Source of the DNA: Xestospongia muta
Taxonomy: Eukaryota > Porifera > Demospongiae > Haplosclerida > Petrosiidae
Reading direction: 5' to 3'
Length of the DNA: 64,000 nucleotides
Assembly: GCA_963693285.1 (NCBI GenBank)
Contig: OY848917.1
Span: 8,246,192 to 8,310,191, forward strand
Part shown: positions 1 to 12,344 of the stretch, piece after piece
Numbering within the stretch: position 1 is the first letter of the stretch
Layout of the letters: each line of letters opens with the position of its first letter
Notes under the pieces: generated by a model
The model's input: only the letters and a program-made list of their open reading frames with translations
What the model was told of the DNA's origin: nothing
Database searches by the model: none
Translations under genes and position numbers: made by a program

Positions 1-3000
1 AATGAAATATATTTATTGTCATAGTTTGTTTAATCCTTTTGTTTCCTTCTCTACCTTTATATTTGATGTTACTACCTGACATATGGATGTGTTATATAAT
101 AGGTTGTAAGTCTGATCTATTGTAGTATAATAAGTAACTATTAATTAATGAAATATAGTTATTGTCATAGCTTGTTTAATCCTTTTGCTTCCTTCTTTAC
201 CTTTATATATGATGTTACTACCTGATATATTGATGTATTATATAATAGCCGGTAAGTCTCATCTATTGTAATATAATAAGTTACTGTAATTATAAAAATA
301 TGGTTATTGTCATAGTTTGTTTATCCCTTTTGTTTCCTTTTCAACCTTTATATTTGATGTTACTACCTGATATATGGGTGTATTATGTAATAGCGCGTAA
401 GTCTGATCTATTGTAATATAATAAGTAATTATTATTATTGAAATATGGTTATTGTCATAGTTTTTTTAATCTCTTTGTTTTCTTCTCTACCTTTATATTT
501 GATGTTACTACCTGATATATGGATGTATTATGTAATAGTCGGTAAGTCTGATCTATTGTAATTATAATAAGTAACTATTATTATTGAAATATGGTTATTG
601 TCATAGTTTGTTTAATCCTTTTGTTTCCTTCTCTACCTTTATTTTGATGTTACTACCTGACATATGGATGTGTTATATAATAGGTTGTAAGTCAGATCTA
701 TTGTAGTATAATAAGTAACTATTAATTAATAAAATATAATTATTATCATAGTTTGTTTAATCCTTTTGTTTCCTTCTCTACCTTTATATTTGATGTTATT
801 ACCTGACATATGGATGTGTTATATAATAGGTTGTAAGTCTGATCTATTGTAGTATAATAAGTAACTATTAATTAATGAAATATAATTATTATCATAGTTT
901 GTTTAATCCTTTTGTTTCCTTCTTTACCTTTATTTTTGATGTTACTACCTCACATATTGATGTATTATATAATAGCTGGTAAGTCTAATCTATTGTAATA
1001 TAATAAGTAACTATTATTATTGAAATATGGTTATTGTCATAGTTTGTTTATCCCTTTTGTTTCCTTCTCTACCTTTATATTTCATGTTACTACCTGACAT
1101 ATGGATGTATTATATAATAGAGTGTAAGTCTGATCTATTGTAATATAATAAGTAACTATTAATTAGTGAAACATAGTAACTGTCATAGTTTGTTTATCCC
1201 TTTTGTTTCCTTCTATACCTTTCTATTTGATGTTACTACCTGATATATGGATATATTATATAATAGGAGGTAAGTCTGATCTATTGTAATATAATAAGTA
1301 ACTATTAATTAATGAAATCAAATTATTGGCATAGTTTGTTTATCCCTTTTGTTTCCTTCTCTACCTTTATATTTGATGTTACTACCTGACATATAAATGT
1401 ATTATATAAAAGGATGTAAGTCTGATCTATTGTAATATAATAAGTAACTATTAATTAATGAAATCAAATTATTGGCATAGTTTGTTTAATCCTTTTGTTT
1501 CCTTCTCTACCTTTATTTTTGATGTTACTACCTGACATATGGATGTATTATATAATAGCTGGTACGTCTAATCTATTGTAATATAATAAGTAACTATTAA
1601 TTAGTGAAATATAGTTATTGTCATAGTTTGTTTAATCCTTTTGTTTCCTTCTATACCTTTATATTTGATGTTACTACCTGACATATGGATGTATTATATA
1701 ATAGAGTGTAAGTATGATCTATTGTAATATAATAAGTAACTACTATTAATGAAATATAGTTATTGTCATAGTTTGTTTAATCCTTTTGTTTCCTTCTATA
1801 CCTTTATATTTGATGTTACTACCTGACATATGGATGTATTATATAATAGAGTGTAAGTCTGATCTATTGTAATATAATAAGTAACTATTAATTAATGAAA
1901 TATAGTTATTGTCATAATTTGTTTATCCTTTTGTTTCTTTCTCTACCTTTATATTTGATGTTACTACCTGACATATGGATGTGTTATATAATAGGTTGTA
2001 AGTCTGATCTATTGTAGTATAATAAGTAACTATTAATTAATGAAATATAGTTGTTGTCATAGTTTGTTTAATTCTTTTGTTTCCTTCTCTACCTTTATAT
2101 TTGATGTTACTACCTGACATATGGATGTATTATATAATAGATTGTAAGTTTGATCTATTGTAATATAATAAGTAACTAGTAATTAATGAAATATAATTAT
2201 TGTCATAGTTTGTTTAATCCTTTTGTTTCCTTCTCTACCTTTATATTCGATGTTACTACCTGACATAATGATGTATTATATAATAGAGTGTAAGTATGAT
2301 CTATTATAGTATAATAAGTAACTATTAATTAATGAAATATAATTATTGTCATAGTTTGTTTAATCCCTTTGTTTCCTTCTCTACCTTTATATTTGATGTT
2401 ACTACCTGATATATGGATGTATTATGTAATAGTCGGTAAGTCTGATCTATTGTAATTATAATAAGTTACTATTATTATTGAAATATGGTTGTTGTCATAG
2501 TTTGTTTAATCCTTTTCTTTCCTTCTCTACCTTTATGTTTGATGTTACTACCTGACATATGGATGTGTTATATAATAGGTTGTAAGTCTGATCTATTGTA
2601 GTATAATAAGTAACTATTAATTAATGAAATATAGTTATTGTCATAGTTTGTTTATCCCTTTTGTCCCCTTCTCTACCTTTATATTTGATGTTACTACCTG
2701 ACATATGGATGTATTATATAATAGATTGTAAGTCTGATCTATTGCAATATAATAAGTAACTATTATTTAATAAAATATAGTTATTGTCATAGTTTGTATA
2801 ATCCTTTTGTTTCCTTCTCTACCTTTATATTTGATGTTACTACCTGACATATGGATGTATTATATAATAGGATGTAAGTCTGATCTATTGTAATATAATA
2901 AGTAACTATTATTATTGAAATATGGTTGTTGTCATAGTTTGTTTAATTCTTTTGTTTCCTTCTTTACCTTTATATTTGATGTTACTACCTGACTTATGGA

Positions 3001-3800
3001 TGTGTTATATAATAGGTTGTAAGTTTTATCTATTGTAGTATAATAAGTAACTATTGATTAATGAAATATAATTATTGTCATAGTTTGTTTAATCCTTTTG
3101 TTTCCTTCTCTACCTTTATATTTGATGTTACTACTTGACATATTGATGTATTATATAATAGCCGGTAAGTCTGATCTATTGTAGTATAATAAGTAACTAT
3201 TATTATTGAAATATGGTTATTTTCATAGTTTGTTTATCCCTTTTGTTTCCTTCTCTACCTTAATATTTGATGTTACTACCTGACATATTGATGTGTATAA
3301 TAGCATGTAAGTGTGATCTATTGTAATATAATAAGTAACTATTATTATTGAAATATAGTTATTGTAATAGTTTGTTTAATCCTTTTGTTTCCTTCTCTAC
3401 CTTTATATTTGATGTTACTACCTAACTTATTGATGTGTTATATAATAGGTTGTAAGTCTGATCTATTGTAGTATAATAAGTAACTATTAATTAATGAAAT
3501 ATAATTATTGTCATAGTTTGTTTAATCCTTTTGTTTCCTTCTCTACCTTTATATTTTGATGTTACTACCTGACATATTGATGTATTATATAATAGGATGT
3601 AAATATGATCTATTGTAGTATAATGAGTAACTATTAATTAATGAAATATAGTTATTGTAATAGTTTGTTTATCCTTTTTGTTTCCTTCTCTACCTTTATA
3701 TTTGATGTTACTACCTGACATATTGATCCCTTATATAATAGCGGGTAAGTCTGATCTATTGTAGTATAATAAGTAACTATTAATTAATGAAATATGTTAT
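1..3800. repeat. 146-bp satellite array
   Basis: A head-to-tail array of about 26 imperfect copies fills this stretch. The landmark GATGTTACTACCTGA recurs at 65, 211, 355 and 501, giving steps of 144 to 146 bases, and the array decays after about 3790. Each unit carries a TATAATAG stretch, a CTATTGTA stretch and a pyrimidine run ending TTCCTTCTCTACC. Copies fall into at least two sub-types: one reads TGTGTTATATAATAGGTTG followed by GTAGTATAA and ATTAATTAATG, the other TGTATTATATAATAG followed by GTAATATAA and often ATTATTATTG. The left edge lies outside the window. No coding potential was seen. Confidence 0.97.
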
Positions 3801-3809
3801 TGTCATATT

Positions 3810-4790
3810 TTATTAATTTTAGAGCTTCTTGTTTTTTATTGCAAACTTAGCTTTTTTTGTATTGACGTTTCCATGACGATAATTATTCTAAAATTTTAAT
3901 ATTTGTGATCTATTTTTGTATGTATTAATTATCATGTAACTGTAATAATGCTTACTTTAATGGTTTTTTTTTATTCTCTCTTGTCTAGAGAAAGGAATTA
4001 AGAGGTCAGTTCTAATTGTCTCAGATAATTTGCATGTATTGACAAGAGCAAGAACAAAAAAACAATTATCCTCTGTCCATTATGAAAGTAGCTAATTAAG
4101 ATCAGATGATTGTAATAATAACTACATATTTTCACAACACCTGTAATGTAACTATTTAGATTAAAGTATGTCAGAGGAGAATATACAATAAACTAAAATT
4201 GTGAATTAAGCTATTACACATTTGTCAATATTACATGTGCATATAGTAAACTCTGATTATTAAGAATTATCACTGTTACTGAATATCACAAACAATTTGG
4301 CTGTATGGAAAAAATAAGATTTGTTTGTTTGAGTGGGTTGAACTTTTTTCAGATAAACCTTTAACAATATCCTTGATAGGAGTTGATAAACCGTTGGTTC
4401 AGTTAAACTTGTCAATTAATTTTTAGATGGATTATAACCACAAAAGTCATAGGATAAGGTGTACTTTTTTCGGTGGTAATACTTACATTTAGCTTTCATG
4501 TAAACAACACATTACTTCCAAAATGTCAATTTGATTGTTTGTATTTGATGTTTTACCTAGTCTTTTAAAATTTGCACTATGACATTACAGCTTAACCTTA
4601 GGGTATTGTTAAGGACTTAGTGATAAATATCTTTTTTTATTTGACTATATTCTTAATCAGAAATTTAATTTTAAGACTGTGCTGCACTTCTATTTCTTAC
4701 TGAGAAAAGTTTTTATCGTGCCATTACTGCCTACTACAAAGAGCATGCTACTTTTGGTTTCAAGCCATGTGTGAATATATGAATATGTCC
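3810..4790. other. Non-coding stretch between satellite and GTPase gene
   Basis: AT-rich sequence without a recognisable exon or repeat. It should contain the promoter and any 5' untranslated exon of the GTPase gene that follows, but I could not pick a TATA box or start site with confidence. Confidence 0.5.
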
Positions 4791-4947
4791 ATTGTTGTCA
4801 TTTTATTCTATAGCTGTTAAAGTTTGCTTTCTACGTTTATTTCTTCCCCATAGACATAGTTCCCAACTCTCCTATTTTGACAACTCTAATATTTTGCTAT
4901 ATAAAATGATTATATTCCAAAGTTTAGATATTTTATATGATTCTAAT

Positions 4948-7900
4948 ATGTTTGAAAATACAGAGTCTTATAAAAGAGCTCTAGCTGATGGAGAGAGGAA
5001 TGTACCTTATGCTCGAGTCATGCTTCTCGGTACAGCAGGTGTAGGGAAGACTACCTTTAAGCGATCACTGATGAAACTACCATTTGAGCGTGACACTACC
5101 AGCACTGGTCTTTCAGATATATATCGTATTCGCCCATTTGGCCATGAGTGGAAAACTCTAAAGGATGATCAATGGAAAGTAGCCACATATGAAGATGAGG
5201 TGGAGGAAATGGCACACTTACTGTCATCTATCTACAAAGATAATTTAGGTGCACATAATCCAAGTGATGCAATTAAAGCATCATTGCTTTATGATACTAC
5301 TAGTGCACAGTTGTCACTTGATGTTGCTGAGGATCAAATTGAAGAAATGGAAGAAAGGAAAGTAAACAAGATTCTTAGTGAAGCTATTGACTTAGTTAAT
5401 TCTCAAACAACCACTAATACTGATGCTCAACCATTTTTACATATTTGGGATTGTGGTGGTCAACCTGCATTCCTTGAACTTCTACCAGCATTTCTCACTC
5501 CTCGTACCTTGTTTGTTCTAATGTTTGATGCATCAAGAGGGCTTAATGAAGGATGGAGGTCTGTGCTGAATAAAGATGGTCATGAAAAAATCCTTGAAAA
5601 AGTTAACATGACCACATTAGAGCTTATGTTTAGTTGGATGGCAAATATTCATGGTCATCTTGCTAAAGGCAATCAAGGTAAAAGCTTTCCTGGCTATCCC
5701 CGAATGCTTTGCATTGGCACTCGTGGAGATCGCCTGGAATCTGAAGAGCAAAGGAGTGCAGTTAAATCTGAATTGGAGTCTCATATAAAAGGAAAAGCAT
5801 TCAGAGAGCTCATCGAAGATGTCTTCATAGTTGATAACACAACATCTGGCTTTTTGATGTTTGAAGACCGTAATCTTGCAGACATACGAAGAATCATTAG
5901 TACATTTACTTATGAAAAGCTCATTGTCAAGACACCTGTAAGCTGGGTACTCTTTCGGAAGGTAATCCAAGCCTTGGAAGAAAATGTAGTGAGTCTTAAA
6001 GAAGCTCATATCATTGCACGTGCTTGCAAGATTTCACCTGATGATGTTCCTAAAGTCCTTCTCTTTTATCATGATCTAGGAGCTTTGTTATTCTATCCTC
6101 ATATTAAAGGTCTTCACAACAAAGTTGTTGTTAGTCCCAAATATTTTGTTGATGTTATTGGTAAACTATTTACTGTAGATCGTTGCAATGTTAAATTTGA
6201 TGTTATGGATATGTGGGAAAAATTTCAAGAAAATGGCATTTTAATTGAGCCTCTGTATAAGTCTATATGGGAACAAAGTGACGATTTTCATCCTGATGCT
6301 CTAATAAATCTCTTAGTAAATTTTCGTATAGCTGCTGAAGTTCGTACCAGTATACATCATGATCCTAGTATCAAGCAGTACTTCGTACCTGCAATCCTGA
6401 AATCATTTCCTGGAGATTCTTACAATGTTTTCCCTGATAGTTACATGCACGCGTCACCTTTACACGTCATATTTTCAATTGGTTTCGTACCACCAGGTTT
6501 TTTTACACGTTTCGTCACTACTATCGCCAGTAATCCTACTTATAAGCTTTGTTTTGATCATGGTGTTTATAGAAACCATGTAACCTTTCGCTGTGATGAT
6601 TCATTTGTTTCTTTCACAGACCTTCACAATGCAATACTTGTTGATGTAGTGAGCTATGATCGAAATAATTCCATTATGCCATTTGCTGAATTCTGTCAAG
6701 ACCTCAAACTGCTTATTGAGAAAAGTGCAAAAGCAGTTGAAATAACTCTTAGTAAGTCACAGACAACATTTACTGAAGAAACATCTTATCATGTCACTTT
6801 TGAAGTTAAATATGTTTGTCAATCAGATGAGTGTACTCATCATCAACAAGATCATCAACATTATATTGAAACTTCTACAAGGCAAACTAGTAGTAACTTT
6901 GTCTATTGTGAGAAAAGCAAAAAGAAATTTCCATACCGTCCATTATCCTCAGTGGAAGTATACTGGTTCAAGGATGATGTGACAAATCAGAAGGTATACT
7001 GTAGATTTCACTATTGTTTCATTTGTATGACCATTTTGTACTTAGAAAATACAGCATATCCCTCATGACAACACAAGTCAGAAGTGCTCTCAGTGAGTAT
7101 TTCAAATAGTGTTACCTGATGTCATTGTCATTTCAGAGTAATTGACAGTGAAGATCACATTGCTAGTAATGAAGATACACATGAAAACATAGTTAGTTAA
7201 AAATTAGTTATTATACAACTTTATAGGCTGTGTTTACAATCCTGACAATAAATACAATAATTCAATGATCAATTAATACTGTACCCTGTACCATAAATCT
7301 TGGAATCTAACTATATTAGTTTCACATTAAAGTATATGGCTTTTTATTTAGATTTGTAGGTTTTGATAGGAATTGTATGCATAGTGACTGTAAGAAGAAA
7401 TGATTTGCTACAGATATTTTAACATTATTAATTATAATAAGATATATTTTTTCAATAGGTTAGACAAAAAAAGCCGAATAAAGGTAAAATACCCTAACAA
7501 ATAAATCTGATGTGACATATACAGAATCATATATATTTCACATAGCCATAGTCGTTGTTATTATGTCTTTTCAATTCTATTCTACATTTTTGTATTACAT
7601 TTAGGCTAACATTAATACATATGTTATATATTTTCAAATTAGGTCGATTTGCTTCACTTGTCAGACGTTTAAAACCACAACGATCTAGATACAGAAGGCC
7701 ACAACACAGTAAGTTATCAGCAATCAAATACTATATCAATATATGCAACATGTGTAACAAGACAGATATGTTGAATTCCTAAGTGACATTTACTGCACTA
7801 TTTTAAAACAAGTTGTTGTTAAATTAATCATGTAGTTAACTTTATTTAGTTTGGTTGCATAATATAGATTTAAAACTTTTTTTATTTAGATATTCTGGAA

Positions 7901-9623
7901 GATGTTAGTGATGAAGAGGAAACTGAAGATATACACAGTCATGATCTGAGTACAGGTAAGTATACATAGCTATGTATCTGTTTATTATAAACTTATAGTT
8001 ATGGCATTACAACTAATAAAAACCTTGATTTAGATAATTATTATTGATGTGTATCAATAATTTTGTATAACCTCACAAGATAGAAAGTTTCTGATTCTAT
8101 ATAATAATTGTTCAATAAATTATGAACTTTCTAGGCCATGTGATTTGTAAATCAACTAACTCACATCTTTAATTTTAATGTTAACATAGTGTTTTCGTCT
8201 TGTATTCATTTCATAACTCTTTTAATGACAATTATCATGTCATGCACCACACATACTATGTTTCCTCAAAAATTGTCTCCCATGCCTTCTTATGTTTATT
8301 AAAATTAAAGAAGCCATGAAAGTAACTGCAAAGAATTTTCTTCATTTAAAGTTTTCATTGTTTACTGATAAATAGAATGTTGTCTTACAAAATGTCATGA
8401 TGTCTTTTGCAGAACAGTACAATCATGAATTCCCAGCACTCAACATAGAAACTGTCATTTTGACAGGGACTCTGACATTTTTATTTTACTTCTTTTTAGT
8501 CAATTTGGTAAAACAGTTTATGTACATAAGAAATTTGTATGGTACTAACCTTTACCTCATTATGTGAAGTAATGATGTAAAGACTGTTACCCTAAAAAGC
8601 CCTTGCGATCCAACATTAACTTTATAGTGACTACTTTTGAGACTATAATTTAATTGCTAAAATACATTACATGACCTGTGTGATTGTCTTCCTAACCTTG
8701 CTTTTTGTGTAATACTAATTGTATATGTTATCTTTATCCACTTAATTTTTTTATCATTAGAAGCGAAAAAAATGATTCAGTATAGTGAAACTAAGGATCT
8801 AGAGCTAGAAAAGTTACAACTAGCAAAGGAACAACCAACTCAACCAAAAGAAGGTATTGTCAGTATTCTTGTACCTAATATAATTATGTTGTTGTCATTA
8901 AACTATCACTGTCATTATGTGATATAATAATTACTACACAGATCTATTTAAAGAAATGAAGTACTTGACATGATATTTATATTTGAAAACTATACATATG
9001 TATGTGTGTGTTTATTGCTTTGTTGTGAGCACATTCATTCCTCAAACAATATATTATAACTCTCTATCTAACTGAAATACTTTATGTTAAATTATTGCTA
9101 CCGTTGGAATGTCAACACTATCATTCTTACTTTTGGCTTGCTTGAGATGTTTTGATGATATTCCCTTTATAATAGGTATCTTTTATATTAAATCTTGTTC
9201 TGACATTTATTCCTTAAAATTGAGCATGATGACTTAATCTTATTTTGTAGATAGTGAAATTTGTCAGCATTTACTATTGTCATACAATTGTATTAATAAC
9301 AATTTTCATATGCAGGTTCTGATTGTGATGCGGCCAGAAAAGCTCTAGTTCAGTGTACTGACATTATTGTTGAATCACCTATTGACCCATTTGATCTAGC
9401 AAGAAAACTGTATTCAGATGAGGTCATTTCAGAGAATGTTTACAAGAGAGTCAAAGACGATGCTAGTGGGAATTCAAATAAAAAACGTCTTGATATTATT
9501 CTTGATGAAATAAAAGATCGTGTCAAGCACGATGCTAGCATTTTGACTAAATTTGTGGATATCTTAAGGGAGAAATTCGAACGAAATGACTTAGCTGATA
9601 AAATCATGTCAAAATTAAGCTAA
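4948..9623 (+). CDS. Roc-COR (ROCO-like) GTPase with C-terminal death-fold-like domain, multi-exon
   Basis: Likely a cytosolic signalling GTPase. Exon 1 (4948 to about 7000) starts at the methionine of MFENTESYKRALADG. It shows a P-loop GTAGVGKTTF (residues 28-37), a switch-II motif WDCGGQP (about 166-172), a GTRGD base-recognition motif (about 256-260), then a COR-like segment with FYHDLGALLFY. Four later exons fit GT-AG rules and share phase 1: 7643-7708, 7890-7955, 8761-8853 and 9316-9623. A further exon, 8413-8541, encodes a hydrophobic helix. The last exon encodes about 100 helical residues (DIIVESPIDPFDLARKLYSD onward) resembling death or CARD-like domains of sponge proteins. No leucine-rich repeats or kinase were seen. 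The gap from P-loop to switch II, about 135 residues, is long for Roc. The first junction is uncertain: donors at 6994 and 7001 are both possible, and only 7001 keeps frame with the next exon. Exon coordinates are by eye. Confidence 0.8.
8413..8567 (+). other. Candidate cassette exon with transmembrane helix in the GTPase gene
   Basis: After the acceptor TTTTGCAG at 8405-8412 an open frame in phase with the previous exon encodes ETVILTGTLTFLFYFFLVNL, a strongly hydrophobic helix followed by basic residues. It ends in TGA at 8565-8567. A GT at 8542 would instead let it splice on in phase 1 to the exon at 8761. The reading could therefore give either a membrane-anchored short product or a longer protein with an internal helix. 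Skipping the exon also preserves the frame. It could be intron sequence that is open by chance. Confidence 0.45.
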
Positions 9624-12015
9624 GGTAGGATAATGTGTTTTTATTCTATTTACTCTCTATTCACATTTAGATTTAGCTGAAATCTCTTTAGTAGTGGTCT
9701 TGATAAAGACTAAATCAATACTTGTGTACTTTACAACGTTTATGTTTTTAGTTTAGCAAATTAACTTTTACATTATTAATTTAGTTCAAACCATTTCGTG
9801 TAATTCCTAAGAGTCAGGACATGGATAGGTTGCACAAACTTTACAATAATGGGACTCCATAAATGAAACAACTAGTAATACTATGTATTAAAGTAAACCA
9901 ATCAAAAACACACTTCACCCACTCAGTGGCAATGAGACTAAAGGCATACAGTGGATTAGGATTCCTTTCAGCATTGATGTTAATTCATAGTGATTCAATC
10001 ATTGTACTAGAAAGTTGTTATACAGATGCTTTACGCACTATTGTATACAGTCCAGACACATTTCTTAAACACATATGATATATTTGTGTTATACAGTAAC
10101 ATTATAGCATATGTATTCCAAGACTTAGTACAGACACAAATAAATTAGTGAGTAATTGTCTAATAAATGTGTTATACATTTGATGTGTATTCATCCCATA
10201 TGCATACTGATGTATTACAATAGTACAAATCCTGTGAATTTAATCTTTTTTTAATTTGTAAAAAAATATTTAGTCTTTACACAATCACTCAGTATATGAT
10301 GATTATATGTATTTCAGGTAAGATCATAACTTAAAATGTTTTATACAGGATTGATATTGCTTTGTAATTAAAATCATAAAATTCAAGATTTGGTGAGGCA
10401 TTCTTTCAGTTGGTACAATTATATTAACACTGTCATTACCAAAGTCAAATTTTACTTCTCCCAACACAGAGCATATCTAAACAATAAGCAACAATGATGA
10501 CAGACTTCACTAAGATAGAAAATTGGGCCGCTATTAAAGTCATATACAGTGACTATAATATTAGGTGTCCACATATGCAATGACTTATTGTTAGAGTTAT
10601 GTAGTAATTATGGTATTAAGTTAAGATTAAAGTATATATCAAACAATAACCAGCTAAGAGGAACAAATGTAGCAGAACCATACATATCAAAATCAGATAT
10701 AATAACTACATAGTAAGGAAGTATATGTTTCTCTTGGATTTCTATAAAACTTGCGCACTTTTGCAAATGCACACTCAATTAGTATGGGGTGACTTAATAA
10801 TTTTGACACAGATCACACCCCATAAATTAGTACTAGTCTCTTTTTATGGAGTCTGCATTGATGAAATAAACTGTATGTCTTATAAAGTATTGCACAATAC
10901 CTATTGTTAAAGGCAGTGCGTTAATTCAAGACTATAGATGCGGCAATTAAAAGCACGCCATAAAAATGTAAAACCACACTCAACTGAACCAATCGGCAAA
11001 CACATGAATTTCTGTAGCACATGGCAGATTAGACATTTGTTGTTGGGAGACTTTCTCTTCCTATACTGATCTTCAGGCTAAAATTAAAGTATTTAAAGCT
11101 AAAAATGTAGTTGAACTATTTGCAAAGGTTCTTGAACTCTTGATTCCGCAAATAGGAGGGTTCCAACTTCCAAAGCGGATTGAGGGGGCAAAAAAGACTT
11201 GTGCTTTTTAGTCTTCATTTTTATTGTGTTCTTGGTGGTAAAGACTATAAGATCACAATTATGACGTGATATATCACCATTCCATAAAAAGTTTGTTTAT
11301 TCTCTATTCATCCAGGTTCTATAGTTGAAATTTACACTAATAATGAGAATGAGCTTGAAGGACCTTATTTCAGGATTGTATTATGAACTCAATATAATGT
11401 CCACCCTCTAGATTAGTAGTATTTCAACCAAGAATGTTAACATAGTTTTGTCTCAACATCAAAAGTTTAATAAAATGATGTGAGTACGTCATCAAATTGA
11501 TTTTTTGGATCAGAGGTTGATATGAGAGAATATGAAGAGTATTTTCACTTTTGGAACATATTCATGACAGCTGGAGAGCAAGAGAAACAGTTGAACTCAC
11601 AGGTATGTGAATGTTATAAATTATACTCATGTGTTATTGGTATAGACAAGACAGTATTACCTTTCACTAATGAGCACAACAGTGAAAGTAGTGACACTAT
11701 AAATGGTAACATTAGTTTGAAAATTACAGGTAAATTGATATATAATATTAGGTGGGTGTCACCACAGCTTAAGAATTGACAAACTCAGAATATCAGCAAG
11801 CAGATGCTGCTCTCAGAAGATTATCTTGTTAAAGGCATAAATTTAACCAGAGATAGTGAGACAAATGTTTATATTTTACTTAGTTTTTTACTGAATATGT
11901 TTTGCTAAAAATGCCCAATGACAAGGAAAAAGGTATATGTAACATTAATTTTTAGGTTAATGTCATCGAGCACTCGTCGTTATTTTAGAGTGGTTTGTTG
12001 ATCATAATGTTGCAG
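9624..12015. other. Intergenic, no supported gene
   Basis: AT-rich sequence with only short open frames (for example 9863-10078, 10725-10910, 11522-11779) that match no family I know and lack a convincing start context. The frame at 11522-11779 ends near a possible donor (ATTACAG then GTAAAT, about 11730) and could be an upstream exon of the PHD-like exon that follows, but this is weak. Confidence 0.4.
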
Positions 12016-12344
12016 AATCAGCAATGAGTGGTTACCTTATTAGGGAAGATGTTGAAGTTCAGCCAGAAACAATATATAGTTTGTGTTTGGATGAGAATGT
12101 ACATATTGAAAGTTGCCACCACAAGTACTTTTCCCATGATGCTTGGATCAGTGTTCAAGCAGTTATTGAGGTTTTAAGAAGTAATCCTGTTTGGTATTAT
12201 GGTCTGTGCTTAAAGCTTATCAATGATGAGTCAGAAAGTTCTGTTATGTGTGACTCTTGTTTAACCTGGTATCATTTCCATTGTTTCCATTTAAAGTCTT
12301 TTCCAAAGACAAGGATTTGGTTTTGCTGGTCATGTTATGTTTGA
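12016..12344 (+). CDS. Degenerate PHD-type zinc-finger exon
   Basis: An open frame of about 108 residues follows an acceptor-like TGTTGCAG ending at 12015; the first methionine is at 12024. The N-terminal part contains SLCLDENVHIESCHHKYFSH, which resembles a family of short invertebrate proteins often found beside transposons. The C-terminal part is PHD-like: a Cys in YYGLC, then CDSCLTWYHFHC, then WFCWSC. One zinc ligand at the front appears to be replaced by tyrosine (WYYGLC). It may be the last exon of a transposon-derived gene or a pseudogene. Upstream exons were not established. Confidence 0.5.

Noticed and set aside
1..3800. CRISPR-like array
   Set aside because: The whole 146-bp unit is repeated with no variable spacers, and the genome is eukaryotic.
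4792..4947. Upstream extension of the GTPase reading frame
   Set aside because: The extension begins at a TTG, not an ATG, and the added residues look like translated intron or 5' sequence. The ATG at 4948 fits the start of related proteins better.
5617..6009. 130-codon minus-strand frame inside the GTPase exon
   Set aside because: Antisense shadow of a strongly coding exon; no motif of its own.
10784..10824. Short palindrome-like pair TGGGGTGA and TCACACCCCA, resembling MITE ends
   Set aside because: Only about eight bases match, there is no clear target duplication, and the unit would be about 40 bases.
9863..10910. Two 60-70-codon plus-strand frames
   Set aside because: No motif, no splice support and AT-rich composition like the surrounding non-coding sequence.
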